A model generated the notes under the pieces. That model worked only from the letters and a program-made list of their open reading frames with translations, ran no database searches and had not been told where the DNA came from. Below, piece after piece: positions 15,252-27,290 of a DNA stretch of 37,513 nt; positions within the stretch are counted from its first letter, which is position 1; every line of letters begins with the position of its first letter. Location of the stretch: NCBI RefSeq assembly GCF_017643905.1, contig NZ_JAEPMO010000020.1, positions 1 to 37,513 on the forward strand, written 5' to 3'. The position numbers were made by a program, and so were the translations under genes. This stretch comes from Marivita sp. Its GTDB lineage: Bacteria > Pseudomonadota > Alphaproteobacteria > Rhodobacterales > Rhodobacteraceae.

Positions 15252-16156
15252 GCGGTGACGAAAACGCGCGACGGGTGCACTTCGCCTGATTTGTAACGTC
15301 CCACGGCAACCGGAACTCCATCGCAGGACACCCAGCACTCATCGCCGTATTCGACCCCGGAGGCGATCACCATTGCCGGATTGCCATTGCGCAACTTGGC
15401 AGCGGCCTCGGGCGTGCAGGTCAACTCCGGAAGATCTGCAAGCCCTTCCTCCAAAGGAAGAAGATGGCTGTCCAGTTCCGGCGTTCTGGCAAGGGCGTCT
15501 ACTTGTTCGAGGCTGAGGCCGTCTTCGGCCTCAAATGGGCCAGACCAGACCCGGCGGAGCCGCAGAACATGACCAAGGCACCCCAGCGCCTCGCCCAAAT
15601 CGCGGGCGATGGAGCGCACATAACCGCCTTTGCCGCACACCAGCATCAACACGGCATGGTCCGGATCCGGTCGGTCGAGAAGGGTCAGTTCATCGACGAA
15701 CAGGGGACGCGCCGCGATCTCCATGTCCTCGCCATCGCGGGCGCGCTTATAGGCGCGTTCGCCGTCGATCATGACCGCCGAAAACTGCGGAGGGACCTGT
15801 TGGATGTCCCCGACAAACTGGTGCAGCGCTTCCTTGATCTCGTCGTCAGACGGCCGCAGATCCGAGGTTGCGATCACCTCTCCTTCGGCATCATCCGTAC
15901 GGGTCGCCTGTCCGAACCGTATTGTGAACTCGTAGGCTTTGAGGGCATCTGTGATATAGGGCACCGTCTTGGTGGCTTCGCCCAGGGCAACCGCAAGAAC
16001 ACCCGTCGCTTCGGGGTCAAGGGTTCCGGCATGGCCTGCCTTCCTGGCATCGAACGCCCAGCGGACTTTGTTGACCACGGCCGTCGAGGTCAGGCCTGCG
16101 GGTTTGTCCACCACCAGCCAACCGGATATATCGCGCCCCTTGCGTTTGCGTGCCAT
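15248..16156 (-). CDS. truB: tRNA pseudouridine(55) synthase
   Basis: Converts U55 in the T-loop of tRNAs to pseudouridine. 302 residues, usual length. Seen: [21 protein letters not shown], then [16 protein letters not shown] with catalytic Asp47, [20 protein letters not shown], and [11 protein letters not shown]. The segment [17 protein letters not shown] matches the conserved substrate-binding region, and the C-terminus carries a PUA-like extension. In many bacteria truB sits immediately upstream of rpsO; here the DUF1643 and hypothetical genes intervene. It overlaps the DUF1643 gene by 4 bases. Confidence 0.97.
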   Translation of the reverse strand: MARKRKGRDISGWLVVDKPAGLTSTAVVNKVRWAFDARKAGHAGTLDPEATGVLAVALGEATKTVPYITDALKAYEFTIRFGQATRTDDAEGEVIATSDLRPSDDEIKEALHQFVGDIQQVPPQFSAVMIDGERAYKRARDGEDMEIAARPLFVDELTLLDRPDPDHAVLMLVCGKGGYVRSIARDLGEALGCLGHVLRLRRVWSGPFEAEDGLSLEQVDALARTPELDSHLLPLEEGLADLPELTCTPEAAAKLRNGNPAMVIASGVEYGDECWVSCDGVPVAVGRYKSGEVHPSRVFVTA

Positions 16157-16229
16157 TCTGCCTCTCGCATATCTGAAAGATCGGCGAGGTATCGCAGGGC
16201 ACCCTGTCTGTCAATTCGTCAGCGGACGG

Positions 16230-16412
16230 TCAGTCGATATCCCGCGCTTCGTCGATCAGCATGATCGGGATGCCGTCCCGGATCGGGTAGGCCAGATGCG
16301 CGGAATGACTGATGAGCTCCTGCTTGGCTGCATCATATTCAAGCCGCCCCTGCGTTTGCGGGCAGACAAGCGCCTCAAGCATCTTGCGATCAAAACCCGG
16401 CAATTCGGTCAT
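16230..16412 (-). CDS. Trm112-family small protein
   Basis: 60 residues. Seen: [21 protein letters not shown], then [28 protein letters not shown], the standard Trm112/YcaR signature. In eukaryotes Trm112 activates several methyltransferases; bacterial homologues such as YcaR are poorly characterised. Only one cysteine of the usual zinc-binding set is present (CPQTQG), as in many bacterial members. The start codon overlaps the stop of the LON-domain gene by 4 bases, so both are co-translated. Confidence 0.92.
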   Translation of the reverse strand: MTELPGFDRKMLEALVCPQTQGRLEYDAAKQELISHSAHLAYPIRDGIPIMLIDEARDID

Positions 16413-17053
16413 TGCAGGATATCCTCGGACTGGCCGCCGCGCAGCGCGTATTCGATCAGCGTGACCAGTGTTTCACGGCGCGTGGACAGCGACGGCGCTT
16501 CGAGCAAGGCCTGCTTCTCTTCCGGTTCGAAATCCAGCAACATGGACAGCGAATTGATCAGAAGTTCATTGTCGGCATCTTTGAGTGTCGCCCAATCGGC
16601 GGAAAGATCCCGCGCCGAAAAGTATCGGTCCAACAGGTCCAGAAACGCATCGCGATCGAACCCGCGATCATGCTCCGGTCCGCCTTGGTCGCGATCAAAC
16701 CCATCCCAATTCACCTCGAACCGGCGATAGGGCGTAAATCCTTCAACCTCATCTCCGATCCGGAACCGTGAAATCCCGCACAAGGTAATCATGTAGCGCC
16801 CGTCTTCAGTTTCCGAAAACTGGGTGACACGCCCGGCGCACCCGATGCGATGCAAAGCACCCTTGTCGCCTTTCGGTCGCGCATTGGGTTGCGCCATCCC
16901 GATCAGACGGGATGGCGTTTTAAGAGCATCTTCAAGCATTTGCAGGTAGCGCGGCTCGAACAGATGCAACGGAAGCCGGGCGCGGGGCAGCAGAAGCGCC
17001 CCGGGCAACGGAAACACGGGAATGGACCCGGGCAATTCGGTGACTCTTGTCAT
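16409..17053 (-). CDS. LON substrate-binding-domain protein
   Basis: 214 residues: the N-terminal domain of Lon protease without any ATPase or protease domain. Seen: [35 protein letters not shown] (about 5-40), the defining LON-N block, and [21 protein letters not shown]. The C-terminal helical part includes LNSLSML-like [20 protein letters not shown]. The family is widespread in alphaproteobacteria; the role is thought to be in protein binding, but no activity is established. It follows the thioredoxin-TPR gene by 27 bases and overlaps the Trm112 gene. Confidence 0.92.
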   Translation of the reverse strand: MTRVTELPGSIPVFPLPGALLLPRARLPLHLFEPRYLQMLEDALKTPSRLIGMAQPNARPKGDKGALHRIGCAGRVTQFSETEDGRYMITLCGISRFRIGDEVEGFTPYRRFEVNWDGFDRDQGGPEHDRGFDRDAFLDLLDRYFSARDLSADWATLKDADNELLINSLSMLLDFEPEEKQALLEAPSLSTRRETLVTLIEYALRGGQSEDILQ

Positions 17054-17080
17054 GGGCAGTGACGTAGCCTGACCGAACGA

Positions 17081-18004
17081 TCAGGCAAATATCATCGAGC
17101 TCAATTTTCGACGACCGTTCAAAGCCACCGGATCGTTGGGTTTCAGCGCTTCGAAAATCGTCATCAACTGGGCTTTGGCAGCACCTTCATTCCATTCGCG
17201 ATCCCGGCGGAACAGTTCGAGAAGGTGATCGACGGCGGCCTGCCCATCCCCTTTGGCGTAAAGGGCCTGCGCCAGATCGAACCGCGCCTGATGGTTGTCT
17301 GGGTCCGCTTCTACGGCAGCTTGCAATTCGGCCACCGGGCCAGAATTGCTAGCCTGCTTGGCAAGTTCGAGTTGGGCGTGCACAGCCTCAAGTTCGGGTT
17401 TGCCGGAGATCTCGGCCGGTGCGCCGTTCAGAATGGCTTCAGCCTGATCAAGGTCATCGACAGCGATCGCACACCGCACGAGACCTGCATAGGCACGGGC
17501 ATGCAATGGGTCTTCTTCGAGGACCGCTGCAAAAGTCTGCATCGCGTCTTCAGCCGCGCCTGCCTCCAGCATCTCTTCGGCAGCTTCAACCGCATCATCC
17601 AGACCGCCGCTTGCATCACCACCGGCTGCCTTGATCACGCGCTCGACGAATGCCTTGATTTCGGATGCAGGCAGCGCTCCTTGGAACATGTCCACCGGGC
17701 GCCCTTTGACAAAGGCCACCACGGTCGGGATCGACTGGATGGGCAAACCTTGCTGGGCCAGTGCCTGCACCAGTCCCTGCGCCTCGTCCACGTTCACCTT
17801 GGCCATCTTGACCGCACCACGGGCGCGGGTCACCTCGCCTTCGAGCATCGGGCCGAGCGTCTTGCACGGTCCACACCACGGCGCCCAGAAATCCACGATC
17901 ACCGGGGTCTGCATGCTTCCGTCGATCACTTCGGCCATGAACGCATCCTGCGATACGTCCTTGATCAGATCAGCCGCGGCCGGGCTTTGTCCAAGTTCGA
18001 TCAT
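17081..18004 (-). CDS. Thioredoxin-TPR fusion protein (YbbN/CnoX-like)
   Basis: 307 residues. Residues about 15-120 form a thioredoxin domain with WAPWCGPCK, redox cysteines Cys44 and Cys47; residues about 130-300 are helical repeats of TPR type (AEEMLEAGAAEDAMQTFAAVLEEDP, DNHQARFDLAQALYAKGD). Escherichia coli YbbN/CnoX is a holdase that guards proteins for DnaK and GroEL and has lost one active-site Cys; here the canonical WCGPC is intact, so redox activity is likely. Leads the small operon with the LON-domain and Trm112 genes. Confidence 0.92.
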   Translation of the reverse strand: MIELGQSPAAADLIKDVSQDAFMAEVIDGSMQTPVIVDFWAPWCGPCKTLGPMLEGEVTRARGAVKMAKVNVDEAQGLVQALAQQGLPIQSIPTVVAFVKGRPVDMFQGALPASEIKAFVERVIKAAGGDASGGLDDAVEAAEEMLEAGAAEDAMQTFAAVLEEDPLHARAYAGLVRCAIAVDDLDQAEAILNGAPAEISGKPELEAVHAQLELAKQASNSGPVAELQAAVEADPDNHQARFDLAQALYAKGDGQAAVDHLLELFRRDREWNEGAAKAQLMTIFEALKPNDPVALNGRRKLSSMIFA

Positions 18005-18074
18005 CTGCGTCTCCTGTCGCCGTTACCGTCCAGTCACGGCGTAGATGGCGCACCGAACCCGGTCTTGCAAGGGG

Positions 18075-18878
18075 TCAGCCCCCGATCATCTCGGCAACCA
18101 GCTTTGCAACCGCGTCAGGATGCGAGATCGGCACCATATGTCCTGCCCCATCCACAACCACATCGACTGCGTTCGGAATGCGCCGCTCCAGCGTTGCATG
18201 GATGGCCTCGATGACCGGCTCGGTTTCGGATCCACGGATCAGCCGCGTTGGGCATCGTATCATCTCGGGCCTGCCTTCCGCCAACAGACCATTGGCGTCC
18301 TCGATCAGACAGGGCTCAGTTTCCAAAATGAATGGCATTTGCGCGCTGAACGCTGCCTGCTCTTTCTCACTAAGGCTGTCCCAAGACCGACCGTCCCCCC
18401 AGATACCAATGAAATTCGCTGCGGCGCAGGCCCATTTGCCCTGCGCCAAAGCCGCACCAAAGCCTTGGGATGTGTTCACGTAGCTTTGGAACACCTCTGG
18501 ATTGCTTTCCTTGGCGGCGGCAAACAACACCGGTTCAATCAACGTGAGGCTGCGCACCTTGTCCGGTTCTTCTATCGCAACCCGCAGCGCCACGGTTGCG
18601 CCAAAACTGTGCCCGATCACATGCCCACCGTCACCAAGGCAGTCGCGGGCAACCGTTGTGACCTGATCGTGCAAATCGCCGCGGTGATCCCAAGGCGCAC
18701 TGCGGCCATGACTGGGCATATCCGGAGCCGTCATGGAAAGTCTGTCCGACAACAGAGTGGCGAGCGGGGTCCAGATTTTGGAGTGTGCCAAAGCGCAATG
18801 CAAAAGCACCGCCGGTTCTGGCCCATGGCCAAACGACCGGATGAAGACCGGGAACCCGACTTTCACGTCGTGCGGCAT
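18075..18878 (-). CDS. Alpha/beta-fold hydrolase
   Basis: 267 residues from ATG 18878, which overlaps the stop of the upstream isomerase gene (ATGA). Seen: LLHCALAHSKIW oxyanion region, GHSFGA nucleophile elbow with Ser91, an acid-containing segment RLIRGSETEPVIEA, and GAGHMVPISHP with the catalytic His. The frame also opens upstream to 18932, but the coupled start preserves the normal N-terminus. Substrate unknown; ester, epoxide or haloalkane-type hydrolases share this layout. Pairing with a glutathione-type isomerase suggests a role in aromatic or xenobiotic metabolism, which is inference. Confidence 0.9.
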   Translation of the reverse strand: MPHDVKVGFPVFIRSFGHGPEPAVLLHCALAHSKIWTPLATLLSDRLSMTAPDMPSHGRSAPWDHRGDLHDQVTTVARDCLGDGGHVIGHSFGATVALRVAIEEPDKVRSLTLIEPVLFAAAKESNPEVFQSYVNTSQGFGAALAQGKWACAAANFIGIWGDGRSWDSLSEKEQAAFSAQMPFILETEPCLIEDANGLLAEGRPEMIRCPTRLIRGSETEPVIEAIHATLERRIPNAVDVVVDGAGHMVPISHPDAVAKLVAEMIGG

Positions 18879-19477
18879 CAAAGCCTTCCGGCGAGATGCA
18901 GATCGAGGTCTTCTATCCGGTCTTGGCCCCAAAACCGCTGGTCGCCATCGGTGATGTAAAACGGTGCTCCAAAAACGCCTCTGGACGCGGCTTCTTCGAG
19001 ATTTGCCGCATAGGTTTCCGCCCCGCTGAGCAGTCCGCTGTCGGCCAGAGCCGGATCAAACCCGGCATCGGCAAGCGTGCCGCGGACAACGTCATCCTGC
19101 GCGATGTCCTTGTTCTCAGCCCAGACTGCCCGCAGAAACCCGTGCGCCAGCTTGCCCAGATCACCGCCGCCTGCGTTTTGCGCTGCAATGATGGCATAGG
19201 ACGACGGCGCGCCGTTGGTGGGCCAGAACGCCGGTTGCAAGTTGAAAGGCATCCCGAGCTTTTTCGACTGACGCGTCAGTTCCTGTGCGCGCAGTTCCTG
19301 ACGGCTTGGGTGCCGTTCCTTGGGCGGAGTGCCGCCGGTGCGCCCGAACAGGGCAACAACGTCGAGTGGTTTGTAGGTGATGGTCGCGCCATGTTTCGCG
19401 GCGACCTCTTCCATCCGCGTGCCCGCAAGATAGGCATAAGGCGACAGTGTTGAGAAAAAGTAATCAATGTGGGCCAT
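18878..19477 (-). CDS. 2-hydroxychromene-2-carboxylate isomerase family (kappa GST/DsbA fold)
   Basis: 199 residues. Thioredoxin-fold glutathione-dependent isomerase. The start chosen is ATG 19477 (GGAGGG 5 bases upstream), giving MAHIDYFFSTLSPYAYLAG with Ser12 as the presumed catalytic serine; the longer frame to 19522 is unlikely. Further seen: TYKPLDVVALFGRTGG, NLQPAFWPTNGAPSSYAII, and the C-terminal GVFGAPFYITDGDQRFWGQDRI, all typical. Known members isomerise chromene carboxylates in naphthalene degradation; many homologues have unknown substrates. Overlaps the hydrolase gene by 1 to 3 bases; divergent from prs. Confidence 0.92.
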   Translation of the reverse strand: MAHIDYFFSTLSPYAYLAGTRMEEVAAKHGATITYKPLDVVALFGRTGGTPPKERHPSRQELRAQELTRQSKKLGMPFNLQPAFWPTNGAPSSYAIIAAQNAGGGDLGKLAHGFLRAVWAENKDIAQDDVVRGTLADAGFDPALADSGLLSGAETYAANLEEAASRGVFGAPFYITDGDQRFWGQDRIEDLDLHLAGRL

Positions 19478-19582
19478 TTGGTCCCTCCGGACGTCAGTTG
19501 CTTTGCGCGACGGTAGGCCCATGCTAAGGCGAGCGCAACGTCACGAATCTGTCATAACCGACTGCCTACGGAGCCTGCCGCC

Positions 19583-20593
19583 ATGCCAAGCATTGATGAA
19601 CCCAAACTGATTTCTGGCAATGGCAATATGCCTCTGGCCAAGGCGATTGCCCGACGCATGACCATGTATCGTGGCATGAGTGTGGGATTGGTCGATGCCC
19701 GCGTCGAACGGTTCAACGATCAGGAAATCTTTGTCGAGGTCTACGAAAACGTTCGCGGCGAAGACATGTTCATCATCCAGCCAACGTCGAACCCGGCCAA
19801 CGACAACCTGATGGAACTGCTGATCATGTCTGATGCGCTGCGCCGGTCATCTGCCGCGCGTATCACCGCCGTGATCCCCTATTTCGGCTATGCCCGTCAG
19901 GATCGCCGGTCAAAGGCCCGCACGCCGATCAGCGCGAAACTGGTGGCCAATATGATCGTTGAAGCGGGGATCGAGCGGGTTCTGACAATGGACCTGCATG
20001 CGGCCCAGATTCAGGGCTTCTTCGACATCCCGGTGGACAACCTCTATGCGTCGCCGATCTTTGCTTTGGACATTCTGGAGCAGTTCAAAGGGGATACATC
20101 GGACGTGATGATCGTCTCCCCCGATGTTGGCGGCGTGGCCCGCGCGCGAGAGTTGGCCAAGCGGATCAATGCGCCGCTTTCTATCGTAGACAAGCGCCGC
20201 GAAAAGCCCGGTGAAGTTGCCGAGATGACCGTGATCGGCGATGTGACCGGGAAGAAGTGCATTATCGTTGACGACATTTGTGACACCGCCGGAACCCTCT
20301 GCAAAGCAGCCGAGGTCCTGATGCAACACGGTGCAACCGAAGTGCATTCCTATATCACCCACGGCGTTCTGTCCGGCCCCGCGGTCGAGCGGATCACCAA
20401 TTCGGTGATGAAGTCTCTCGTTATCACCGACTCCATCCAGGCAACCGACGCCGTTGCAAATGCGAAGAACATTCGCATCGTCCCGACAGCACCGATGTTC
20501 GCGCAGGCGATCCTGAACATCTGGAATGGCACATCTGTGTCTTCCCTGTTCGAGACGGAAACGCTGGGCCCGATTTACGAAGGCATCCTGTAA
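19583..20593 (+). CDS. prs: Ribose-phosphate pyrophosphokinase
   Basis: Makes PRPP from ribose 5-phosphate and ATP for purine, pyrimidine, histidine, tryptophan and NAD synthesis. 336 residues, slightly longer than the typical 315, as I would expect in Rhodobacterales. Seen: [59 protein letters not shown], and the PRPP-binding loop [13 protein letters not shown]. Stands alone, divergent from the isomerase gene. A GGGCG-TCGT-CGCCC hairpin lies just after the stop (20598-20611) but without a T-run, so I do not call it a terminator. Confidence 0.97.
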   Translation: MPSIDEPKLISGNGNMPLAKAIARRMTMYRGMSVGLVDARVERFNDQEIFVEVYENVRGEDMFIIQPTSNPANDNLMELLIMSDALRRSSAARITAVIPYFGYARQDRRSKARTPISAKLVANMIVEAGIERVLTMDLHAAQIQGFFDIPVDNLYASPIFALDILEQFKGDTSDVMIVSPDVGGVARARELAKRINAPLSIVDKRREKPGEVAEMTVIGDVTGKKCIIVDDICDTAGTLCKAAEVLMQHGATEVHSYITHGVLSGPAVERITNSVMKSLVITDSIQATDAVANAKNIRIVPTAPMFAQAILNIWNGTSVSSLFETETLGPIYEGIL

Positions 20594-20686
20594 GTCAGGG
20601 CGTCGTCGCCCCTGCGGACAAAAGGGACGGTCGGTTGATGTGATCCGGCTTGTGATGCGCTGCACCTGACGCGCTTGCTCTGCGCT

Positions 20687-21037
20687 TCAGGTCACATCCC
20701 AATCGTCGTCATCCGTTACCGCCCCAACGGCAATCCACGAGATCCGGACACGCGCCACCTTAGTGTCCTTCCATGTTCTGAACACGGCATCGAACCCGGT
20801 TTCCGAGATGTTCTCGGCGGCAAGGTCGGCCCGGACGTTGTGAGCGCTGTCCATGTCCCAGAGTGTCAGCGACACATGCACCACGGGCGGAGCAGCAAAC
20901 CGTTGATCAAAGGCGATCCATTGGCTGCGCGCGCGTGACCCTTCGCCTGTCCACATCTCGCCGCCCTCCTCGAAATCCGAGAAGAGATCAACCGAGCCTT
21001 GTGCGATCCCGATCCGTGAACTGTTGATGACTTGCAT
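20687..21037 (-). CDS. H-type lectin domain protein
   Basis: 116 residues forming a single H-type lectin domain: SRIGIAQGSVDLFSDFEEGGEMWTGEGSRARSQWIAFDQRF, then PPVVHVSLTLWDMDSAHNVRADLAAENISETGFDAVFRTWKDTKVARVRISWIAVG. The Trp, Asp and aromatic positions match the snail agglutinin-type fold. No signal peptide. Known eukaryotic members bind GalNAc; bacterial single-domain versions are unstudied. It follows atpC on the same strand, with the atp terminator between them (21093-21118), so it is likely transcribed separately. Convergent with prs. Confidence 0.85.
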   Translation of the reverse strand: MQVINSSRIGIAQGSVDLFSDFEEGGEMWTGEGSRARSQWIAFDQRFAAPPVVHVSLTLWDMDSAHNVRADLAAENISETGFDAVFRTWKDTKVARVRISWIAVGAVTDDDDWDVT

Positions 21038-21092
21038 GGCACCATCTCTTGACGTCTAGCCGTTCTACCGCAAGGCAAAACGGCACAAAACG

Positions 21093-21118
21093 AAAAAAGC
21101 CCCGCGGTGTCGCGGGGC
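21093..21118 (-). terminator. Rho-independent terminator of the atp operon
   Basis: GCCCCGCG (21099-21106) pairs with CGCGGGGC (21111-21118) over a 4-base loop; on the minus strand the stem is followed by TTTTTT (21093-21098). Begins 26 bases after the atpC stop. Confidence 0.92.
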
Positions 21119-21143
21119 CTTTGATCTGGAAACAGAACTCGGA

Positions 21144-21578
21144 TCAGAGCGACGGTTGCTTCGTGGACAGACCGATATGTGTACCCACCGCGACCATGTC
21201 GGCCAGCAGCTTGGCTGCATCATCGACCGGGCCGGGCTCGTTCTTGAAGGTTTCCTTGGTCTGCTTGTAAGCCGCATGCGCCTCGTCGACCATCGCCTCA
21301 TAGGCGGCCTGATCGACATCGGCTTTTGGCACGGCACGTTCAGCCAGAACCGACAGGCCTTCGCCCAGCTCGGCAAAGCCACCGGTCACGACGAATTCCT
21401 CGATACCCTTGTCGGTCTCGACCCTAAGAACGCCGGGACGCAAAGTGGTGATGAGCGGCGCATGGTTCGGCATCGCCGTCATGTCGCCGTCGGCACCCGG
21501 GATCTGCACAGATTTGACCTGCGCCGACATCAGGCTGCGCTCGGGGCTGACCAGATCGAATTGCATGGTCTCTGCCAT
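21144..21578 (-). CDS. atpC: F1 ATP synthase epsilon subunit
   Basis: Central-stalk subunit that couples rotation and can inhibit ATP hydrolysis; 144 residues, in the usual range. Seen: [50 protein letters not shown], followed by [19 protein letters not shown], the standard N-terminal beta-sandwich. The C-terminal helical part is present. AAAAGGAG lies 6 bases before the start. Last gene of the F1 operon, separated from atpD by an 85-base gap that folds into a three-way structure. Confidence 0.97.
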   Translation of the reverse strand: MAETMQFDLVSPERSLMSAQVKSVQIPGADGDMTAMPNHAPLITTLRPGVLRVETDKGIEEFVVTGGFAELGEGLSVLAERAVPKADVDQAAYEAMVDEAHAAYKQTKETFKNEPGPVDDAAKLLADMVAVGTHIGLSTKQPSL

Positions 21579-21597
21579 GGGTGATCTCCTTTTGGGT

Positions 21598-21659
21598 GGT
21601 GCGCTCGTCTGCCCTTACGGGCACCCTCGCGAGGAAGCCCGCGAGGGCTGATGAGCACC
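21598..21659 (-). promoter_or_regulatory. Intercistronic RNA structure between atpD and atpC
   Basis: An outer stem (GGTG and CTCGTC at 21598-21609 with GATGAGCACC at 21650-21659, one CG bulge) encloses two hairpins: GCCC-TTAC-GGGC (21611-21622) and an 8-bp CCCTCGCG/CGCGAGGG (21624-21631, 21640-21647). It occupies the whole gap and ends just before the atpC ribosome binding site. On the mRNA strand one outer pair becomes C-A. It could set the relative output of epsilon against beta. Confidence 0.55.
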
Positions 21660-21663
21660 CGGA

Positions 21664-23986
<2,323 letters not shown>

Positions 23987-23998
23987 TGCCTCGTCTCC

Positions 23999-25537
23999 TT
24001 ACGAGAAGTCGGCGGCGTATTCGGCAATCGCGGCCTTGAGTTTGTCAGCGGCGTCACCCTTGATCTTGGGATCGTCGTTGGTGATCCAATCGAGGATGTC
24101 CTGACGCTTGCCACGCAGGTGGCCAAGCAGACCCGCTTCGAAATCCTTCACGCGATCCAGCGGGATCTTGTCCAGGAAGCCGTTGGTGCCTGCAAAGATC
24201 ACGCAGACGATTTCCGCGTTGGTCAGCGGAGAATACTGCGGCTGCTTCATCAGTTCGGTCAGACGCGCACCGCGGTTCAGCAACTGCTGGGTCGAGGCGT
24301 CGAGGTCGGATCCGAACTGGGCGAAGGCTGCCATTTCGCGGTACTGAGCGAGGGACAGTTTCACCGGACCGGCAACCGAGGACATCGCGCTTGTTTGAGC
24401 GGACGACCCCACACGAGACACCGACAGACCGGTGTTCACGGCCGGACGGATACCCTGGTAGAAGAGTTCGGTTTCGAGGAAGATCTGGCCGTCGGTGATC
24501 GAGATCACGTTGGTCGGAATAAACGCAGAAACGTCGCCACCCTGGGTTTCGATGATCGGCAGAGCCGTCAGCGAACCGGAGCCATTGTCTTCGTTCAGCT
24601 TAGCCGAACGCTCGAGCAGACGCGAGTGGAGATAGAAAACGTCACCCGGATACGCTTCGCGGCCCGGCGGACGGCGCAGTAGTAGGGACATCTGACGATA
24701 CGCAACGGCCTGCTTGGACAGGTCATCATAGATGATCAGCGCGTGGCGGCCATTGTCACGGAAATGCTCGGCCATCGATGTCGCCGCGTAGGGTGCGAGG
24801 AACTGCATCGGCGCCGGATCGGACGCGGTTGCTGCAACCACGATCGAGTATTCAATCGCGCCGCTCTCTTCGAGCTTCTTCACCAGCTGCGCCACAGTTG
24901 AGCGCTTCTGACCGACAGCGACGTAGATGCAGTAGAGCTTCTTGCTCTCGTCATCGCCGGCTGCGTCGTTGTAGGATTTCTGGTTCAGGATCGCGTCCAG
25001 AGCCACAGCGGTCTTGCCGGTCTGACGGTCACCGATGATGAGTTCGCGCTGGCCGCGGCCAATCGGGATCATCGAGTCAACGGCCTTGAGGCCGGTTGCC
25101 ATCGGTTCGTGAACCGACTTACGCGGGATGATGCCCGGTGCCTTCACGTCCGCGATGGAACGCTTGGAGGTCTTGATCGGACCCTTGCCGTCGATCGGGT
25201 TGCCCAGACCGTCCACAACGCGGCCCAGCAGCTCGTCGCCAACCGGCACATCCACGATGGCCTTGGTGCGCTTTACGGTGTCGCCTTCCTTGATGTCCCG
25301 GTCGGAACCGAAGATCACGATACCGACGTTGTCGGCTTCAAGGTTAAGCGCCATGCCGCGAATTCCGCCCGGGAATTCGACCATTTCACCGGCCTGAATG
25401 TTGTCGAGGCCGTAAACGCGCGCAATACCGTCACCAACAGACAGGACTCGGCCCACCTCAGTGACTTCGGCGTCCTGCCCGAAGTTCTTGATCTGCTCCT
25501 TAAGGATCGCAGAAATCTCGGCTGCTTGGATACCCAT
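23999..25537 (-). CDS. atpA: F1 ATP synthase alpha subunit
   Basis: Non-catalytic nucleotide-binding subunit, 512 residues. Seen: Walker [10 protein letters not shown] (about 169-177), the [16 protein letters not shown] segment, [48 protein letters not shown], and ISVTDGQIF-like [11 protein letters not shown]-terminal helical domain present. The start [16 protein letters not shown] is the usual alphaproteobacterial N-terminus. It begins directly after atpH (adjacent codons). Confidence 0.99.
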   Translation of the reverse strand: MGIQAAEISAILKEQIKNFGQDAEVTEVGRVLSVGDGIARVYGLDNIQAGEMVEFPGGIRGMALNLEADNVGIVIFGSDRDIKEGDTVKRTKAIVDVPVGDELLGRVVDGLGNPIDGKGPIKTSKRSIADVKAPGIIPRKSVHEPMATGLKAVDSMIPIGRGQRELIIGDRQTGKTAVALDAILNQKSYNDAAGDDESKKLYCIYVAVGQKRSTVAQLVKKLEESGAIEYSIVVAATASDPAPMQFLAPYAATSMAEHFRDNGRHALIIYDDLSKQAVAYRQMSLLLRRPPGREAYPGDVFYLHSRLLERSAKLNEDNGSGSLTALPIIETQGGDVSAFIPTNVISITDGQIFLETELFYQGIRPAVNTGLSVSRVGSSAQTSAMSSVAGPVKLSLAQYREMAAFAQFGSDLDASTQQLLNRGARLTELMKQPQYSPLTNAEIVCVIFAGTNGFLDKIPLDRVKDFEAGLLGHLRGKRQDILDWITNDDPKIKGDAADKLKAAIAEYAADFS

Positions 25538-26098
25538 TTATCCGACCTCTTTCATTGCATTCTGGAGGGAGTTGAGCTTGGAGCGGATCGACGTGTCGAT
25601 CATCTTCGAGCCCACTTTAACGACAAGACCGCCGATGAGGGATTCATCAACGGTCGCATTGATCTTAACATCTTTGCCAACTTTCGTCTTGAGCGTATTG
25701 GCAAGCTCTTTCGACTGGGCGGCGGTCAGTTTGACGGCGGAGACGACATCGGCCGTAACCTCACCCTTTTCTTCCGCGATCTGGTCGCGCAGACGGTTGA
25801 TCATCTGCGGCAGGACGAACAGACGGCGCTTGGACGCCATCAGCGCCAGCACGTTCTGCATCGTCTTTGTCAAACCCATCTTGGCTGCAACCGCTGTGAT
25901 CGCATTGGACTGCGCGTCACGGCTGTAGACCGGCGAATGGATCAGGTCGGTGAGTTCCGGGCTGCTGGCAAGTGCGGCCGACAGATCGTCGAGATTCGCT
26001 TCGAGCTTATCGAGCTCTTTACCCTCTTTGGCGAGGTCGAAGACCGCCTTGGCATAGCGATCCGCGATGCCAGAGGAAATGGATGCTGATTCAGACAC
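25538..26098 (-). CDS. atpH: F1 ATP synthase delta subunit
   Basis: Peripheral-stalk subunit joining F1 to the b subunits, 186 residues. Seen: [28 protein letters not shown], matching the OSCP/delta N-terminal domain, and [33 protein letters not shown] at the C-terminus. I choose the GTG at 26098 (MSESASISS) because AAGGG lies 5 bases upstream and family members begin similarly; a GTG at 26104 has no proper spacing. First gene of atpHAGDC; promoter should lie within 26105-26439. Confidence 0.95.
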   Translation of the reverse strand: MSESASISSGIADRYAKAVFDLAKEGKELDKLEANLDDLSAALASSPELTDLIHSPVYSRDAQSNAITAVAAKMGLTKTMQNVLALMASKRRLFVLPQMINRLRDQIAEEKGEVTADVVSAVKLTAAQSKELANTLKTKVGKDVKINATVDESLIGGLVVKVGSKMIDTSIRSKLNSLQNAMKEVG

Positions 26099-26439
26099 GT
26101 CCACCCTTCCGCTATTCTGCCTCCGATCCCCCGAATTACCGGTGGTCAGAGGCGTTTTCAGTTTGGCAAATGCCGCATGGCATAGAAATCAGTGCGGATG
26201 TAGCAGAGGCTTCCTCAGCCCGCAACACGGTATGGTGATTTTGAAAGCACCCACATGTTGTTGTTTTACAAAGGGTTAACCACAAGTGCGACCTATTGCG
26301 CGTAAGAAAGTTGCATCTTTTCCGAGCGGATTGGTCATGTTTGCCGATTCCTGTTAGCGCAAAGCGTCTTTTTCAAGCCTGTCTCGCGTTGTCACCTTTT
26401 GCTGCACATGCACAAAAAGTGGGCACAGTGTGAACGGCG
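26099..26439. other. Gene-free leader region upstream of atpH
   Basis: About 340 bases between the methyltransferase stop and the atpH start hold no supported gene on either strand. It is comparatively AT-rich (for example 26241-26300) and should contain the atp operon promoter, but I could not assign -35 and -10 boxes with confidence. No hairpin with a T-run stands out; a weak CACAC/GTG stem followed by TTTTT near 26415-26435 might end the methyltransferase message. Confidence 0.5.
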
Positions 26440-27228
26440 TCAGAAATCGCCGTGGTCAAATGCGGCCGATTTTCCCTGCACGCGGGCCCGTGCCGGTTTC
26501 GACGACGGTGTCGGCACAAGGTTCCCGAGCGGGTTGAGCACCCGACTTCCCGCCTTTGTGCCACGCGGTGTCGGATTGGTCTTGGTGACCTCCACCATAA
26601 GGACACCCCCTGCGATAAGAGCGGACACGCTGCGCCCCATCGATTCCCAAAAGCGCCCGGTCTTCATCCAGAAGCGCCGGGTTGACGGCGGCTGGTACAG
26701 AACGGCGGTGTGCCGCTGCGGTGCAAAGTTGTGCGCCTTGAGTTGTGCCTCAAGCTGTCCCATCGAATAGGGTCGGCCAAACCCGAAGGGCGTTGCATCG
26801 GACCGCGCCCAAAGTCCGGACCGGTTCGGCACAATGAACAACGCCTTGCCGCCCGGCCCCAGAACCCGCCAGCATTCCTCGAGCAGTGCCGAGGGCCGTT
26901 CAGAGGTTTCCAGCCCGTGCATCAGGATCAGCTTGTCAAAGCGCCCGTTCTCGATCGGCCACAGAGTTTCCTCGCAAAGCACGGACACATTCGGCATCCC
27001 GGCTGGCCACGGCATCACCCCCTGCTGTGCCGGCATAAGACCAATCACGCGCCGCGCATCGGCAAGGTAGGGACGCAGCAAAGGCACCGCGAACCCGAAG
27101 CCCCCCACCGATTGCTGTTTCGCTTCGGGCCAAAACGTGGTCACCTGATCCCGGACAACGCGCTGCGCCACGCGACCTATCGCACTTCGATAGTAGAAGC
27201 TGTGCAAGCGCTGCACGTCGAGATGCAT
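26440..27228 (-). CDS. Class I SAM-dependent methyltransferase
   Basis: 262 residues. Seen: [14 protein letters not shown] (a modified SAM-binding glycine motif), [23 protein letters not shown] (motif II-III region), [27 protein letters not shown], which matches the post-core region of methyltransferase type 11 domains. The C-terminal third is Pro/Lys-rich and may be disordered. Substrate unknown. The gene is divergent from gloB, a neighbourhood I associate with Rhodobacterales. Stop codon at 26440-26442 faces the atp leader. Confidence 0.9.
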   Translation of the reverse strand: MHLDVQRLHSFYYRSAIGRVAQRVVRDQVTTFWPEAKQQSVGGFGFAVPLLRPYLADARRVIGLMPAQQGVMPWPAGMPNVSVLCEETLWPIENGRFDKLILMHGLETSERPSALLEECWRVLGPGGKALFIVPNRSGLWARSDATPFGFGRPYSMGQLEAQLKAHNFAPQRHTAVLYQPPSTRRFWMKTGRFWESMGRSVSALIAGGVLMVEVTKTNPTPRGTKAGSRVLNPLGNLVPTPSSKPARARVQGKSAAFDHGDF

Positions 27229-27290
27229 TTGGGCCTCCGAACATTTTGGCCTAGGTTGCCGTTAATGTAACCACCACGGAAAGAAACGCC

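Noticed and set aside
20598-20611. Hairpin after prs as a terminator
   Set aside because: GGGCG/CGCCC stem is short and no T-run follows.
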